From JBPOFM01 sp041391925 (GTDB taxonomy: Bacteria > Bacteroidota > Bacteroidia > Flavobacteriales > Flavobacteriaceae), in contig JAWKNA010000004.1 in the NCBI GenBank assembly GCA_041391925.1, positions 248,001 to 312,000 on the forward strand: DNA of 64,000 nt. Direction: 5' to 3'. The position numbers and the translations under genes were made by a program. The notes under the pieces are model-generated. The model was not told the origin of the DNA, did not search any database, and saw only the letters and a program-made list of their open reading frames with translations. Numbering within the stretch: position 1 is the stretch's first letter; the number at the start of each line of letters is the position of its first letter. Of the stretch, positions 17,441 to 25,718 are shown in pieces.

Positions 17441-18628
17441 TTAACTTCTTAAATATTCTGCTTCGTAATCATTTAAGAACACAACAACCTGCTCAACTAC
17501 TGTATCTACCATCTCGATAAAATAGTCAGCTTCTTTATTTAAATCTTCCAATATCTTTGAACTTGACAGATTCAAATAGTTGTTTTTAGTTGTTTTAATT
17601 TCTCTGATGACAGGCCAGTATATATTTAAACGACGGTCTCCACTCAATATATTATCGCATATTTTTTGTTTGTTGAATATCCCCACAAACAATCGACCAT
17701 CATTATTGCCTTTTCCAGAAAATGATTCAATGCCAAATCGTATATCCCTTTTACGGAATTCCAAAGTGTCTATCCATATTTGCGAATTTTGATTACTACT
17801 GTCTAGTCCAAGGTGGACATCCAATCCCAAATGGAGCGTAGTGAATTTTTCATAAACAGCTTTTCTAAATTTTTCTCTCACCTCATCTACCACTTTCTGA
17901 TAATGGAAATTCACAAATTTAGCCGCTTCCAAATTATTTAAAATAGCATCCTTTAATTCCTTTTCTAGCGTGTCTTCCATAGTGTGCGTCAATCTTTTTA
18001 AAAGTATTTGATATTGTTTTATTGAATTGTATATGATTGAACTAGAATTCATCTCTTTTAAGTTTAAACACTTATCTAGCCATTTCAAAATCTCATCTGT
18101 ATATGAAATTACTCGAAAATCTTCAAGTTCAAGTCCATCAATACTTTGGGGTGATGGCGGTTCGCCATACAGATTAAGATAATATAAGGTAGTTTGCCCC
18201 TTATTATGAAGGCTGTATCTATACATTTGCTTCCGCTGGTCGCCTGCATAAATTTTATTCTCTATCGCTATGGTTTTGCCAGAACTAAATAGAACTAAAA
18301 TATCAATGAAACCACCTGTGTCATAGGCTTTATCAATTCTTCCTAAATGATATTCTGCCTGTACGGTAGCACGTTTTAAGTCTTCGTCTTCGTAATCATA
18401 TCCTATTTTATCCAAAAACAATTTTAGAAATGTATCTTCAAAATAATGGTTCTCTTTCGGGTTCAAGAGTGCTACTAGCATTTTTGAATGGGTTCGGGTT
18501 TCATTGGTTTCCATCCCAAGCACCGAAAAGATATTGAAATCTTCACCTCTTGCTTTTCTATCTTGTATGTCTTGATCTATAATATGCTTTGAATCGTGGA
18601 GCAATGATTCTAATGTTATTACATTCAT
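17441..18628 (-). CDS. PD-(D/E)XK nuclease superfamily protein (PDDEXK_4 type)
   Basis: A 395-aa protein. The N-terminus shows the family pattern FNIFSVLGMETNETRTHSKMLVALLNP (about 31-57) and then GFIDILVLFSSGKTIAIENKIYAGDQRKQMYRY (about 105-137). The D...(15)...IENKIYAGDQ..Q is the catalytic core (Asp, Glu, Lys) of PDDEXK_4 proteins. Such proteins are common in defence islands; many have no assigned target. It lies just downstream of the large RM gene on the same strand with 80 bp between, so it may be co-transcribed. Its own role (phage defence or DNA repair) is not shown by sequence. Confidence 0.75.
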   Translation of the reverse strand: MNVITLESLLHDSKHIIDQDIQDRKARGEDFNIFSVLGMETNETRTHSKMLVALLNPKENHYFEDTFLKLFLDKIGYDYEDEDLKRATVQAEYHLGRIDKAYDTGGFIDILVLFSSGKTIAIENKIYAGDQRKQMYRYSLHNKGQTTLYYLNLYGEPPSPQSIDGLELEDFRVISYTDEILKWLDKCLNLKEMNSSSIIYNSIKQYQILLKRLTHTMEDTLEKELKDAILNNLEAAKFVNFHYQKVVDEVREKFRKAVYEKFTTLHLGLDVHLGLDSSNQNSQIWIDTLEFRKRDIRFGIESFSGKGNNDGRLFVGIFNKQKICDNILSGDRRLNIYWPVIREIKTTKNNYLNLSSSKILEDLNKEADYFIEMVDTVVEQVVVFLNDYEAEYLRS

Positions 18629-18708
18629 ACCAGTGTTTTATTTATTTCTTGTTTGTTGATGTGTTTCAAAATCTACCATTCTACCAGCATCTTACCACTC
18701 TTTAAAAT

Positions 18709-21700
18709 TTAAATTTCAATTTTATCTATCTCCCCCATAATCCGAGCAGTTTCGGTGAGGGCTACGATTATTTTTTGGTAATGGAAGATGTCTTCATAAC
18801 TTAAGGTGCGTTCTTTGCGGTCTTTGAGCCACTTTTGGGCTGGCTGGTAACCGCCTATGTAGAACTCCCATGCTGTTTTGGGGACGTTGTCGAAATATTG
18901 GGTTTCGTTGATGTATACAGCCCCAATTGCTGACTTATCGACTGCGCTCGCTTCTCGATACAATTTTGCTGACGCAAAATCACTCGAAGTGACGAAGTGG
19001 GGTTTTTCAACTATATTGTTGCCATCTATTGGGTAGGTGGTGATGTAATCTTCTACTGTGGGTGACTCCAGTAAGTGGAGTGCTGTGAGTTGGCTGCCGA
19101 GGTGGGCAAGGTCGTAGAAGGTTTTGGGGTCTTTGGGATAGGGTACGCGTGGGAAGTCTATTTTCAAAAACTCCTTATAGGTCTCTCTATACGTGGGGCT
19201 GTGCAATACGGCATAGATGTAATGCAGCAGTTCTTCGGGTGAGAAGGTATTGGCTTCTACAGTAACATTCGGGTCTGTGTCTTCGCCACGGAAGTGTAAG
19301 CCAGTTTGTTTTTCAAACTCCTTAATAATCTTCATATCAAAGTTGGGTACGTGCTCGAGTTGTGTTTCTAGGCTTTGTTGGTCTGTGGATTCTGGGTATA
19401 GATATAGAGGAAATGTTGAAGGCCCTCCTCTTCTGTACATATTTGTATCTGTCAAACAACTAGTAACATATAGACAATCAAAATAATTAATATTTGCTGC
19501 TTGGGGCTGTGAAACTAATATTAAGCCAATATTATTGTGTTTTAAATGATAAATAGTTTTTTCTCTTGCCCTGCCAAGTAAGGTAGTATCGTAATAAATA
19601 TATCCGTTGTCGAAAGGGCGATAAGAATATTTATAAACTTTGGAGAAAATAAAGTCTTTTCCGAGCATCTCTATATTCTGTTCAAGATTTAATATGTCAT
19701 TTGCAACTAAATTTTTATCGTCATGTGTTTTAATACCACTTGTTTTAAACGGCATTAATTTTACCACTTCAAACCCTTTCAAATAATCTTCTTTCTTATC
19801 CAAATCTTGTGGTTTAAAATAATAGTGTGGACTTTCTATTTTGACATTTTCGAACTTGATACTTTTAATGGTATTCTCATATAAGAAATTATACTTTTTA
19901 TCTCTCTTACCATATAAATCGTAATGGTACACCTGTCCAAGTTCATCTGTATTTTTCTGTCCGGTTTTTACCAAAATATTAATAGATACCCCTTGCCTAA
20001 TATCGAAGACATTGTCATCTGCCCCTCCATCGGGAGCAACCTCCTTTTTAGTACTGTTACCATGTAAATCAATCGTATAAATTTTATCAAAAGACTTTAA
20101 TAAATTCCACCTCATTCCCCTAAAAAGTGGAGCATCTAAATAAGTATGAGGATTTATGAAAGCTATAACGCCTTTATCATTCTTATCTATAAAGTGTTGA
20201 GCATATCTTATGAATTTGTATTCATCGGCATTAATTGATTTTGAATTTTTCTCCTTTAATTTTTCCTTACCTCCAGGCTCTTTTTTATAATCTTCCATCA
20301 GGTTCATAATCCACTCGCCTTTATTGGCACTCTCGCCACTATAGGGCGGATTCCCTATGACACACATCACAGGTGTATCGCGTTTGATTTGGTTGGCTTC
20401 ATTGGCCTCGCTGCTTAACCAATTGGCAAAGAGGGTACCTGTGTCTGGGTGGTATTCTTCGAGGGAGTTGGTGAGGTAGATGCGTGTGCGAGATTGCCGC
20501 GCTGCGCTCGCAATGACAGGCTTGTACCCAGTGTCCTTTAACAATAAATCAATTTGAAGGTGTGCCATGGCGTAGCTAGCCATGAGCAACTCAAAGCCAT
20601 TGAGGCGTGGCAGCAGTTGGTTTTCCACATAGCCCGACCAGATGCCCTCTTGCCCTTTGAACTTTTTGTGAATATGCTTAATCACTTCGGCAAGAAAGGT
20701 GCCCGTACCCGTGGCAGGGTCGAGTATCTGTACCTTGTGAACTTCTTGGTCATACTGCTTGTAGCCCGACTTAAACGTCTTATCGGGTATTTGGGTGTTC
20801 ATTTTTACGGTGGTCTTTGAGGTGTCTGCCAAACCTTGCGGCAGTCCAAACTCACTCTTTAAAATATCATCTACGGCACGCACGATGAAGTTGACCACAG
20901 GTGCAGGTGTGTACCAAACGCCACGTGCCTTGCGGAGTTTTGGGTCGTACTCGCTCAAAAAGGTTTCGTAGAAATGGATGATGGGGTCTTCCATCTTGGT
21001 GGCCTTGCCGTAGTTTTTCAAAATGTCCTCTACGTTGCAAGCCAGGAAAATCTCAGTAAGATTATCCACAATCCATTTGATGCGGTCGTCAATATCTGGC
21101 CCCGCGATATAGCCAAAGAGTTTTCTCAAAAACGGATTGCTTTTGGGTATCAGTTCTGCCGCTTCCTGACGGCTAAATGTGCCAAGTGTAGGGTCGTGCA
21201 ATCGCGCAGCAAACATACCATACGCAATGGTTTGTGCATAGACATCGGCGAAGCCCTTGGGGGTGATGTCGTGTATCAAAATGTCCTTGAAGGCATGCAT
21301 CTGCTCCTTGAGGGTGCTATCTTCCTGATGCGTCTCATCACTGGTCAGTGCTTTGCCAATCACATCTGATAAGAGCCTTGCCTTACCTGCCATCATCTCT
21401 GCCAAGCGTTTTGGGCTTTTGATGGTCTGGCTGATATGCACCGTAAACTCCTTTATAAGATTTTCAAAAGCAACGAAGTTTTCCGTTATCGGCTGAATGC
21501 TGTTATCAACAACCTGTGCAATGGCAATGCTGGTGACGAAATGCCCATCGCGATAGAGATGAAAATCGAGATAGTCTGTAAAGATGAGATTATTGAGCGA
21601 TGCCTTATAACGGTCGAACTGTTCTTTGTTGCCCGTTTTCTTTTTGCCTTCCAAATCTTTATCGCCTATGTCTTTGGCTTCTATAAAACCAACGGGTACG

Positions 21701-21882
21701 TCTTTTTTAGTTAGGATATAATCGGGTGCACCGCAGGATTGTCGTTTTGGTTCATTTGTGGCGCGCACCTCTGGCACAATGGATTCAATGAGTTGTTGCA
21801 AATCGCCACGAAAGGTATGTTCTGTAGCATTGCCAAGCTGATAACGTTTGTTGATGTTATCGAGATATTGATGTACGGTCAT
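18709..21882 (-). CDS. Single-chain restriction-modification enzyme (nuclease-N6-adenine methyltransferase-specificity)
   Basis: A 1057-aa enzyme. The N-terminus has a restriction-like site, GAPDYILTKKDVPVGFIEAKD, with PD at 53-54 and EAK at 68-70. Then come a helical linker and an N6-adenine methyltransferase with motif I LDPATGTGTFLAEV (about 385) and motif IV IGNPPYS (about 509). The C-terminal half should be the target recognition part. The layout recalls type ISP enzymes such as LlaGI, but the helicase between nuclease and methylase is missing, so it is closer to type IIG. Two dispersed repeats are inserted in frame (residues about 456-465 and 963-980) without breaking the frame. A broken copy of its 3' end lies at 16156. 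Confidence 0.85.
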   Translation of the reverse strand: MTVHQYLDNINKRYQLGNATEHTFRGDLQQLIESIVPEVRATNEPKRQSCGAPDYILTKKDVPVGFIEAKDIGDKDLEGKKKTGNKEQFDRYKASLNNLIFTDYLDFHLYRDGHFVTSIAIAQVVDNSIQPITENFVAFENLIKEFTVHISQTIKSPKRLAEMMAGKARLLSDVIGKALTSDETHQEDSTLKEQMHAFKDILIHDITPKGFADVYAQTIAYGMFAARLHDPTLGTFSRQEAAELIPKSNPFLRKLFGYIAGPDIDDRIKWIVDNLTEIFLACNVEDILKNYGKATKMEDPIIHFYETFLSEYDPKLRKARGVWYTPAPVVNFIVRAVDDILKSEFGLPQGLADTSKTTVKMNTQIPDKTFKSGYKQYDQEVHKVQILDPATGTGTFLAEVIKHIHKKFKGQEGIWSGYVENQLLPRLNGFELLMASYAMAHLQIDLLLKDTGYKPVIASAARQSRTRIYLTNSLEEYHPDTGTLFANWLSSEANEANQIKRDTPVMCVIGNPPYSGESANKGEWIMNLMEDYKKEPGGKEKLKEKNSKSINADEYKFIRYAQHFIDKNDKGVIAFINPHTYLDAPLFRGMRWNLLKSFDKIYTIDLHGNSTKKEVAPDGGADDNVFDIRQGVSINILVKTGQKNTDELGQVYHYDLYGKRDKKYNFLYENTIKSIKFENVKIESPHYYFKPQDLDKKEDYLKGFEVVKLMPFKTSGIKTHDDKNLVANDILNLEQNIEMLGKDFIFSKVYKYSYRPFDNGYIYYDTTLLGRAREKTIYHLKHNNIGLILVSQPQAANINYFDCLYVTSCLTDTNMYRRGGPSTFPLYLYPESTDQQSLETQLEHVPNFDMKIIKEFEKQTGLHFRGEDTDPNVTVEANTFSPEELLHYIYAVLHSPTYRETYKEFLKIDFPRVPYPKDPKTFYDLAHLGSQLTALHLLESPTVEDYITTYPIDGNNIVEKPHFVTSSDFASAKLYREASAVDKSAIGAVYINETQYFDNVPKTAWEFYIGGYQPAQKWLKDRKERTLSYEDIFHYQKIIVALTETARIMGEIDKIEI
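18945..18993. repeat. Dispersed TCACTTCGAGTG/TATCGAGAAG element inside the RM gene
   Basis: On the minus strand this reads GTCACTTCGAGTG, then a short core, then TATCGAGAAGCGAGC, like the copies at 10600-10705. It is translated in frame as TSSDFASAKLYREASAV, near residue 970, within the specificity part. Confidence 0.85.
20489..20517. repeat. Second type of dispersed palindromic repeat inside the RM gene
   Basis: The minus strand reads GTCATTGCGAGC, a short core, then CGGCAATCTCG, a palindrome-type element often found between genes in Bacteroidota. It is translated in frame as VIASAARQSR (residues about 456-465), between methylase motifs I and IV. Confidence 0.8.
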
Positions 21883-21995
21883 TTAGTTTAGCTTCTGTTA
21901 AGGTGCTAATTAATTTACTAGGGAGAAGTTAAATATACTAAGAAAATCTGTATTCTTACAAATATAAACTATCAAACAACAACCATCATATCCTA
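21883..21995. promoter_or_regulatory. Probable promoter region of the large RM gene
   Basis: This 113-bp AT-rich stretch lies directly before the RM start and beside the minisatellite. I see no clear promoter motif in it. Confidence 0.35.
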
Positions 21996-22205
21996 GGGCT
22001 CGGAATGCATCGTATAGGGCTCAGGGTGCGTCGTATAGGGCTCGGAGTGCATCGTATAGGGCTCAGAGTGCATCGTATAGGGCTCGGAGTGCATCGTATA
22101 GGGCTCAGGGTGCATCGTATAGGGCTCGGAGTGCGTCGTATAGGGCTCAGGATGCATCGTATAGGGCTCGGAGTACATCGTATAGGGCTCAGGGTGCTTC
22201 GTATA
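21996..22205. repeat. 21-bp minisatellite, 10 copies with 42-bp super-period
   Basis: Ten contiguous 21-bp units of the form GGGCTC(GG/AG)...CGTATA span exactly 210 bp. Odd copies have GGGCTCGG and even copies GGGCTCAG, giving a 42-bp higher-order period. There are no spacers, so it is not a CRISPR. As 21 is a multiple of 3 and the unit has no stop, several frames are open; the minus frame gives a seven-residue repeat EPYT(M/T)H(S/P), which I do not call as a gene. Confidence 0.95.
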
Positions 22206-22286
22206 GAGTGTATATTGCAACCGCCAAGGCAGTTCTACGTATATAATAGCACAAAAATAAAGAAGAACACCATCCCGCAAGAATAC

Positions 22287-22340
22287 CTACTGTCAACTGT
22301 GAACCGTCAACCGTAAACTGTAAACCGTCAACTGTAAACT
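22287..22340. repeat. 7-bp imperfect tandem repeat (CAACTGT-like)
   Basis: Eight successive 7-mers vary as (C/A/G)AA(C)(C/T)GT: CTACTGT, CAACTGT, GAACCGT, CAACCGT, AAACTGT, AAACCGT, CAACTGT, then AAACT. The run ends 3 bp before the stop codon of the TPM gene at 22344. A similar run lies at the other end of that gene (23184-23220). Confidence 0.75.
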
Positions 22341-22343
22341 TCG

Positions 22344-23219
22344 CTACCAGCCCCCAGAGGCGCCACCACCACCAAAGCCGCCGCCGCCAAAGCCTCCGCC
22401 AAAGCCGCCACCGCCGCCAAAACCACCACCGGAGCTGCCCCCAAAGCCACCCGAGCCGCCACCAAAACTGCCACGGCCCAAATTGCTCAAGATAATGGCA
22501 TCCAGAAGGCTGACACCGCCGCCCGATTTGCGTCCGCCACTGCCACCGCCTCCGCGTCGGCTGTTGGATATGGAGATGACCACAATGATAAAAATGATGA
22601 TAAAGAAAAAGATGGCCCCAAATGGGAAGTCGTTTTTGGAATTCGATTGGCGTGTGCCTTGGTATTCCCCGGTCATCACCTCAAAAATGGCATCCGCACC
22701 ACGGTTGAGCCCGCCATAATAATCGTTCTGCTTAAAATAGGGGATGATATCCTCTTCAATGATGCGTCTAGACATGGCATCGGTGAGCAAATGCTCCACA
22801 CCATAGCCCGTATTGATGGCAATACGCCGATCGTCGCGCGCCAAAAGGATCAAGATACCATTGTCCTTGTCCGCCTGCCCAATGCCCCATTTCTGCCCCC
22901 ATTGAGCCCCGAGGTAATTGATATTTTCACCTTGCGTAGAAGAGATAATGGCCACCACGATTTGGGTGGACGTGGTATCAGAATATTTAATCAGCTTTTG
23001 CTCGAGGTTGTTTTTTTCCGTCTCCGAAAGCAAATGGTAATAGTCATACACACTGGTCTGCTCGGTCACATTGGACGGCTTTTCAGGAATCTTATATTGG
23101 GAAAACCCCAGTTGGGCACACCCCACCGTCAGCAAGACCATAAAAAGAAAGCGTTGAAAAACGCCTCTTTTAACTATTTTCTTACTGTTACTGCCTACTG
23201 AATACTGCATACTGCTCAC
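22344..23219 (-). CDS. TPM-domain (YgcG-type) secreted/membrane protein with Gly-rich tail
   Basis: A 291-aa protein. The signal sequence (RFLFMVLLTVGCAQLGFSQ) lies after about 20 unusual residues. The TPM domain (about 45-165) shows VYDYYHLLSETEKNNLEQKL, TQIVVAIISSTQGENINYLGAQWGQKWGIGQADKDNGILILLA and NTGYGVEHLLTDAMSRRI. A membrane segment (FPFGAIFFFIIIFIIVVISI) and a long Gly/Ser tail follow, as usual for YgcG proteins. The first 12 residues (MSSMQYSVGSNS) are encoded by a 7-bp repeat run and no better ATG exists before the signal sequence, so the start is uncertain. It is last in the LemA-TPM-TPM operon, a common envelope gene set of unclear function. Confidence 0.88.
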   Translation of the reverse strand: MSSMQYSVGSNSKKIVKRGVFQRFLFMVLLTVGCAQLGFSQYKIPEKPSNVTEQTSVYDYYHLLSETEKNNLEQKLIKYSDTTSTQIVVAIISSTQGENINYLGAQWGQKWGIGQADKDNGILILLARDDRRIAINTGYGVEHLLTDAMSRRIIEEDIIPYFKQNDYYGGLNRGADAIFEVMTGEYQGTRQSNSKNDFPFGAIFFFIIIFIIVVISISNSRRGGGGSGGRKSGGGVSLLDAIILSNLGRGSFGGGSGGFGGSSGGGFGGGGGFGGGFGGGGFGGGGASGGW

Positions 23220-23220
23220 T
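23184..23220. repeat. 7-bp imperfect repeat over the start of the TPM gene
   Basis: On the plus strand ACTG recurs every 6-7 bp (ACTGTT ACTGCCT ACTGAAT ACTGCAT ACTGCTC ACT). The run covers the start codon region of the 22344-23219 gene and supplies its first codons. Confidence 0.7.
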
Positions 23221-23225
23221 AGAAT

Positions 23226-23663
23226 TTATCCTTTTGAAATATCATCCGGAAGTTCATTCTTGTCGCCCGTTTCCCAAGGGAAATAGGTTTCCAGTTCTTT
23301 CCCGGCGCGCAAAATGCCATCAACCAAGCCTTGCTTAAAATGCCCTCGCTTAAAATGCCCTTGGATGATATCTTTGGTGCGGTCCCAAAAATCCTCTTCT
23401 ACCACATTGTTGATGCCCTCATCACCGAATATGACAAAGTTTCGGTCTTCTACCGCCACATAGATCAACACGCCATTCTGCAATTTGGTATTGTCCATTT
23501 TGAGCATGTGAAATACTTCCAGTGCACGTTCATACACATCAATCTTGGAGGTCTTCTCGATATGCACCCGAATCTCTCCAGAGGTATTTTTCTCTGCGGT
23601 ACGGATGGCGTCAATGATTTGTTTCTCCTCGTCGGCCGTAAGGAATTCTTCTATTTTGGACAT
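23226..23663 (-). CDS. TPM-domain protein (short, cytoplasmic type)
   Basis: A 145-aa protein without signal peptide, almost all one TPM domain: FLTADEEKQIIDAIRTAEKNTSGEIRVHIE at the start and NGVLIYVAVEDRNFVIFGDEGINNVV in the middle. The full-length YgcG-like paralogue is encoded directly downstream (6-bp gap) and LemA upstream. This lemA-TPM-TPM arrangement is common in Bacteroidota. The TPM fold was named after a thylakoid phosphatase, but most bacterial members have no proven activity. Confidence 0.88.
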   Translation of the reverse strand: MSKIEEFLTADEEKQIIDAIRTAEKNTSGEIRVHIEKTSKIDVYERALEVFHMLKMDNTKLQNGVLIYVAVEDRNFVIFGDEGINNVVEEDFWDRTKDIIQGHFKRGHFKQGLVDGILRAGKELETYFPWETGDKNELPDDISKG

Positions 23664-23681
23664 GTATTGAAGTTTTGATGG

Positions 23682-23728
23682 TCTCTTTTCTCTCCTCTCT
23701 TCTCTCTTCTCTCTCCTCTCTTTTCTTT
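23682..23728. repeat. Polypyrimidine TCTCTT/CTCC microsatellite
   Basis: Between LemA and the TPM gene the plus strand is almost pure C and T (repeating TCTCTTCTCTC words). It is a slippage-prone tract within the operon. Confidence 0.85.
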
Positions 23729-23741
23729 ACTCTAAAAACAC

Positions 23742-24341
23742 CTATTTGAAATCAAAATCCACGTCGGGTGCATTTTCGGCACCAGCATCTGCTTTGTAAT
23801 AGCTCATGGGCTGAAAGTTAAACAGACCTGCCAATAACGAATTTGGAAATGTTTTGATATGCTTGTTGTAGGGCTCTACCTTTTCGTTAAAGCGGTCCCT
23901 TGCCACATTGATCCTGTTTTCTGTGCCTTCCAACTGCGATTGCAATTCGAGGAAATTCTGGTTGGCTTTCAGTTCTGGATAGCGCTCCACGGACACCAAT
24001 AATCTGGAAAGCGCACCGCTCAAACCACTTTGGGCGGCTTGGTATTGTGCCATGTTTTCTTCGGTAAGGTTACTGGCATCTATGGTGGTAGAGGTTGCCT
24101 TTGCCCTTGCTTCGATGACTTCACGAAGCGTGGTACGTTCAAAGTCGGCGGCACCTTGTACGGTTTTTACCAAATTGCCGATAAGGTCATTGCGACGTTG
24201 GTAAGAACTTTCCACATCGCCCCACGATTTGGTCGCGGTTTCTTTAAGCTCCACAGCGGTGTTATTGAATCCTTTTCCCCAAGAATACAGGGCAATTGCC
24301 AATACAGCAATAATGATAACAGGAATGAGCCATTTTTTCAT
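23742..24341 (-). CDS. LemA family protein
   Basis: A 199-aa protein with an N-terminal membrane anchor (KKWLIPVIIIAVLAIALYSWG, residues 2-22), with the helical LemA domain after it. Family motifs are seen as WGDVESSYQRRNDLIGNLVKTVQGAADFE, RYPELKANQNFLELQSQLEGTENRINVARDRFNEKVEPYN and FPNSLLAGLFNFQPMSYYKA. The domain lies on the outer side of the inner membrane. The function is not settled; LemA genes pair with TPM genes, as here (79 bp from the next). Confidence 0.93.
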   Translation of the reverse strand: MKKWLIPVIIIAVLAIALYSWGKGFNNTAVELKETATKSWGDVESSYQRRNDLIGNLVKTVQGAADFERTTLREVIEARAKATSTTIDASNLTEENMAQYQAAQSGLSGALSRLLVSVERYPELKANQNFLELQSQLEGTENRINVARDRFNEKVEPYNKHIKTFPNSLLAGLFNFQPMSYYKADAGAENAPDVDFDFK

Positions 24342-24412
24342 GATAGTTGATTTTTAAGTGTTAGTGTTTACGTTGATGCTTACGTTAATTAGTTGACATA
24401 CGAACAAAAATG

Positions 24413-24742
24413 TTACAGTTGGTCCTTGATTTTCATAAGTTGTGCCTTCACATCTTCCAATTTAGCAATAATTTCAAAAGTGTCCAGGGATTTTTGCTTT
24501 TCTTCCTTTAAATGTGTTTTGGCGCCTTCGAGTGTGAACCCTCTTTCTTTTACCAAATGGTAGATGAATTTTAAATTGGTAATGTCTTCCGGAGTGAATT
24601 TCCGATTGCCCTTGGCATTCTTCTTGGGTTTTAGGACATCAAATTCCTTTTCCCAAAAACGAATCAATGAGGTATTGACATCAAATGCCTTGGCGACCTC
24701 GCCAATGCCATAATATCGTTTTTCAGGAAGGTCTATATGCAT
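24413..24742 (-). CDS. MerR-family DNA-binding regulator
   Basis: A 109-aa protein. The N-terminal MerR helix-turn-helix reads YYGIGEVAKAFDVNTSLIRFWEKEFDVLKPKKNAKGNRKFTPEDI (residues 10-54), with a short coiled-coil tail. The tail has no metal or ligand site, so it belongs to the short MerR-type group. It lies 4 bp after an M23 peptidase gene, so the two are co-transcribed. A link to cell-envelope or sporulation-like remodelling is only inferred from that context. Confidence 0.88.
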   Translation of the reverse strand: MHIDLPEKRYYGIGEVAKAFDVNTSLIRFWEKEFDVLKPKKNAKGNRKFTPEDITNLKFIYHLVKERGFTLEGAKTHLKEEKQKSLDTFEIIAKLEDVKAQLMKIKDQL

Positions 24743-24746
24743 CGGC

Positions 24747-25718
24747 TTAATCTAATGATTGGTTTTCCAAAGAAGCACGCTCCAACAATCTACCATATTC
24801 TTCAGCAGACAGATTGCCATAATAAAAATTCATGGGGTTGATGCGTTCGTCATCCTTAAACACTTCATAATGGAGATGGGGTGCCTCCGAACGGCCGGTA
24901 CTGCCCACAAATCCAATCAAATCGCCACGTTTTACTTTCTGGTTGGCGCGTACATTGTACTTATATAAATGTCCGTAGAGGGACACATAGCCGTAGCCAT
25001 GGTCTATACGAATGTGGTTACCGTATCCCGTAGACGTATTATCGGCCCTAATGACCACACCATCTCCAGTGGCATACACAGGCGTGCCTCTGGGTGCGGT
25101 AAAATCCATCCCATAATGGAATTTACGCACTTTTGTAAAAGGGTCGGTACGATAACCATATCCTGAAGCCATACGTGTCAAATCTTCAGTATTGACCGGT
25201 TGAATGGCAGGAATGCAGGCCAAGAACTTTTCTTTGTTTTCTGCCAGCACCGCAATTTCATCCAATGAACGCGATTGGACCACAATCTGCTTTTGAAGGA
25301 TGTCCATACGTTTATTGGTTTCGATGATCAATTTTGAATTGTCAAAACCTTCCAAATCCTTATACCGATTGATACCGCCAAAACCTGCCTTGCGTTGTTC
25401 TTCCGGTATGGGATTGGCTTCAAAATAAAGTCTGTAAATGGCGTTGTCACGTTCTTCCACATTGGCGAGCACCGCTTGGGCTTCGTCCATTTTTTTGTTG
25501 AGGAGTTGGTATTGCAATTGCATGTGTTGCAACTCCCTTGCCAAGGCGCGTTCTTTTGGAGATTGTACATATTGGCTTGCCAAGAATACAAATAAGAATC
25601 CAAAGAGCGCTGCAGCCAATAGAAACGTGAAGGCATATTTAAAGGTTCTCCCTTTTTTCTTCTCTATTTTTCTATAGGATAACGAATCGGAATCGTAATA
25701 ATATTTTACCTTACTCAT
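24747..25718 (-). CDS. M23 family (LytM-like) metallopeptidase, membrane-anchored
   Basis: A 323-aa protein. It has a cytoplasmic basic stretch (RKIEKKKGR), one membrane segment (YAFTFLLAAALFGFLFVFLASQY, about 29-51), a coiled coil (about 65-160) and a C-terminal M23 domain. The zinc-site motifs are KFHYGMDFTAPRGTPVYA (H and D) and APHLHYEVF (HxH). It should cleave peptidoglycan cross-bridges or activate another hydrolase. It is the first gene of a minus-strand group with a MerR regulator 4 bp downstream, and is divergent from alaS across 229 bp. Its short N-terminal coiled coil resembles the flavobacterial MepM-like proteins. Confidence 0.92.
   Translation of the reverse strand: MSKVKYYYDSDSLSYRKIEKKKGRTFKYAFTFLLAAALFGFLFVFLASQYVQSPKERALARELQHMQLQYQLLNKKMDEAQAVLANVEERDNAIYRLYFEANPIPEEQRKAGFGGINRYKDLEGFDNSKLIIETNKRMDILQKQIVVQSRSLDEIAVLAENKEKFLACIPAIQPVNTEDLTRMASGYGYRTDPFTKVRKFHYGMDFTAPRGTPVYATGDGVVIRADNTSTGYGNHIRIDHGYGYVSLYGHLYKYNVRANQKVKRGDLIGFVGSTGRSEAPHLHYEVFKDDERINPMNFYYGNLSAEEYGRLLERASLENQSLD

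Noticed and set aside
21996..22205. CRISPR array
   Set aside because: Units are contiguous without unique spacers and no cas gene is seen in the window. The same holds for 50880-51173 and for 10519-10909.
21993..22316. ORFs on both strands across the 21-bp array, with seven-residue repeats such as EPYTMHS
   Set aside because: The unit is a multiple of 3 and lacks stops, so frames stay open by arithmetic. There is no ribosome binding site, signal or conserved domain.
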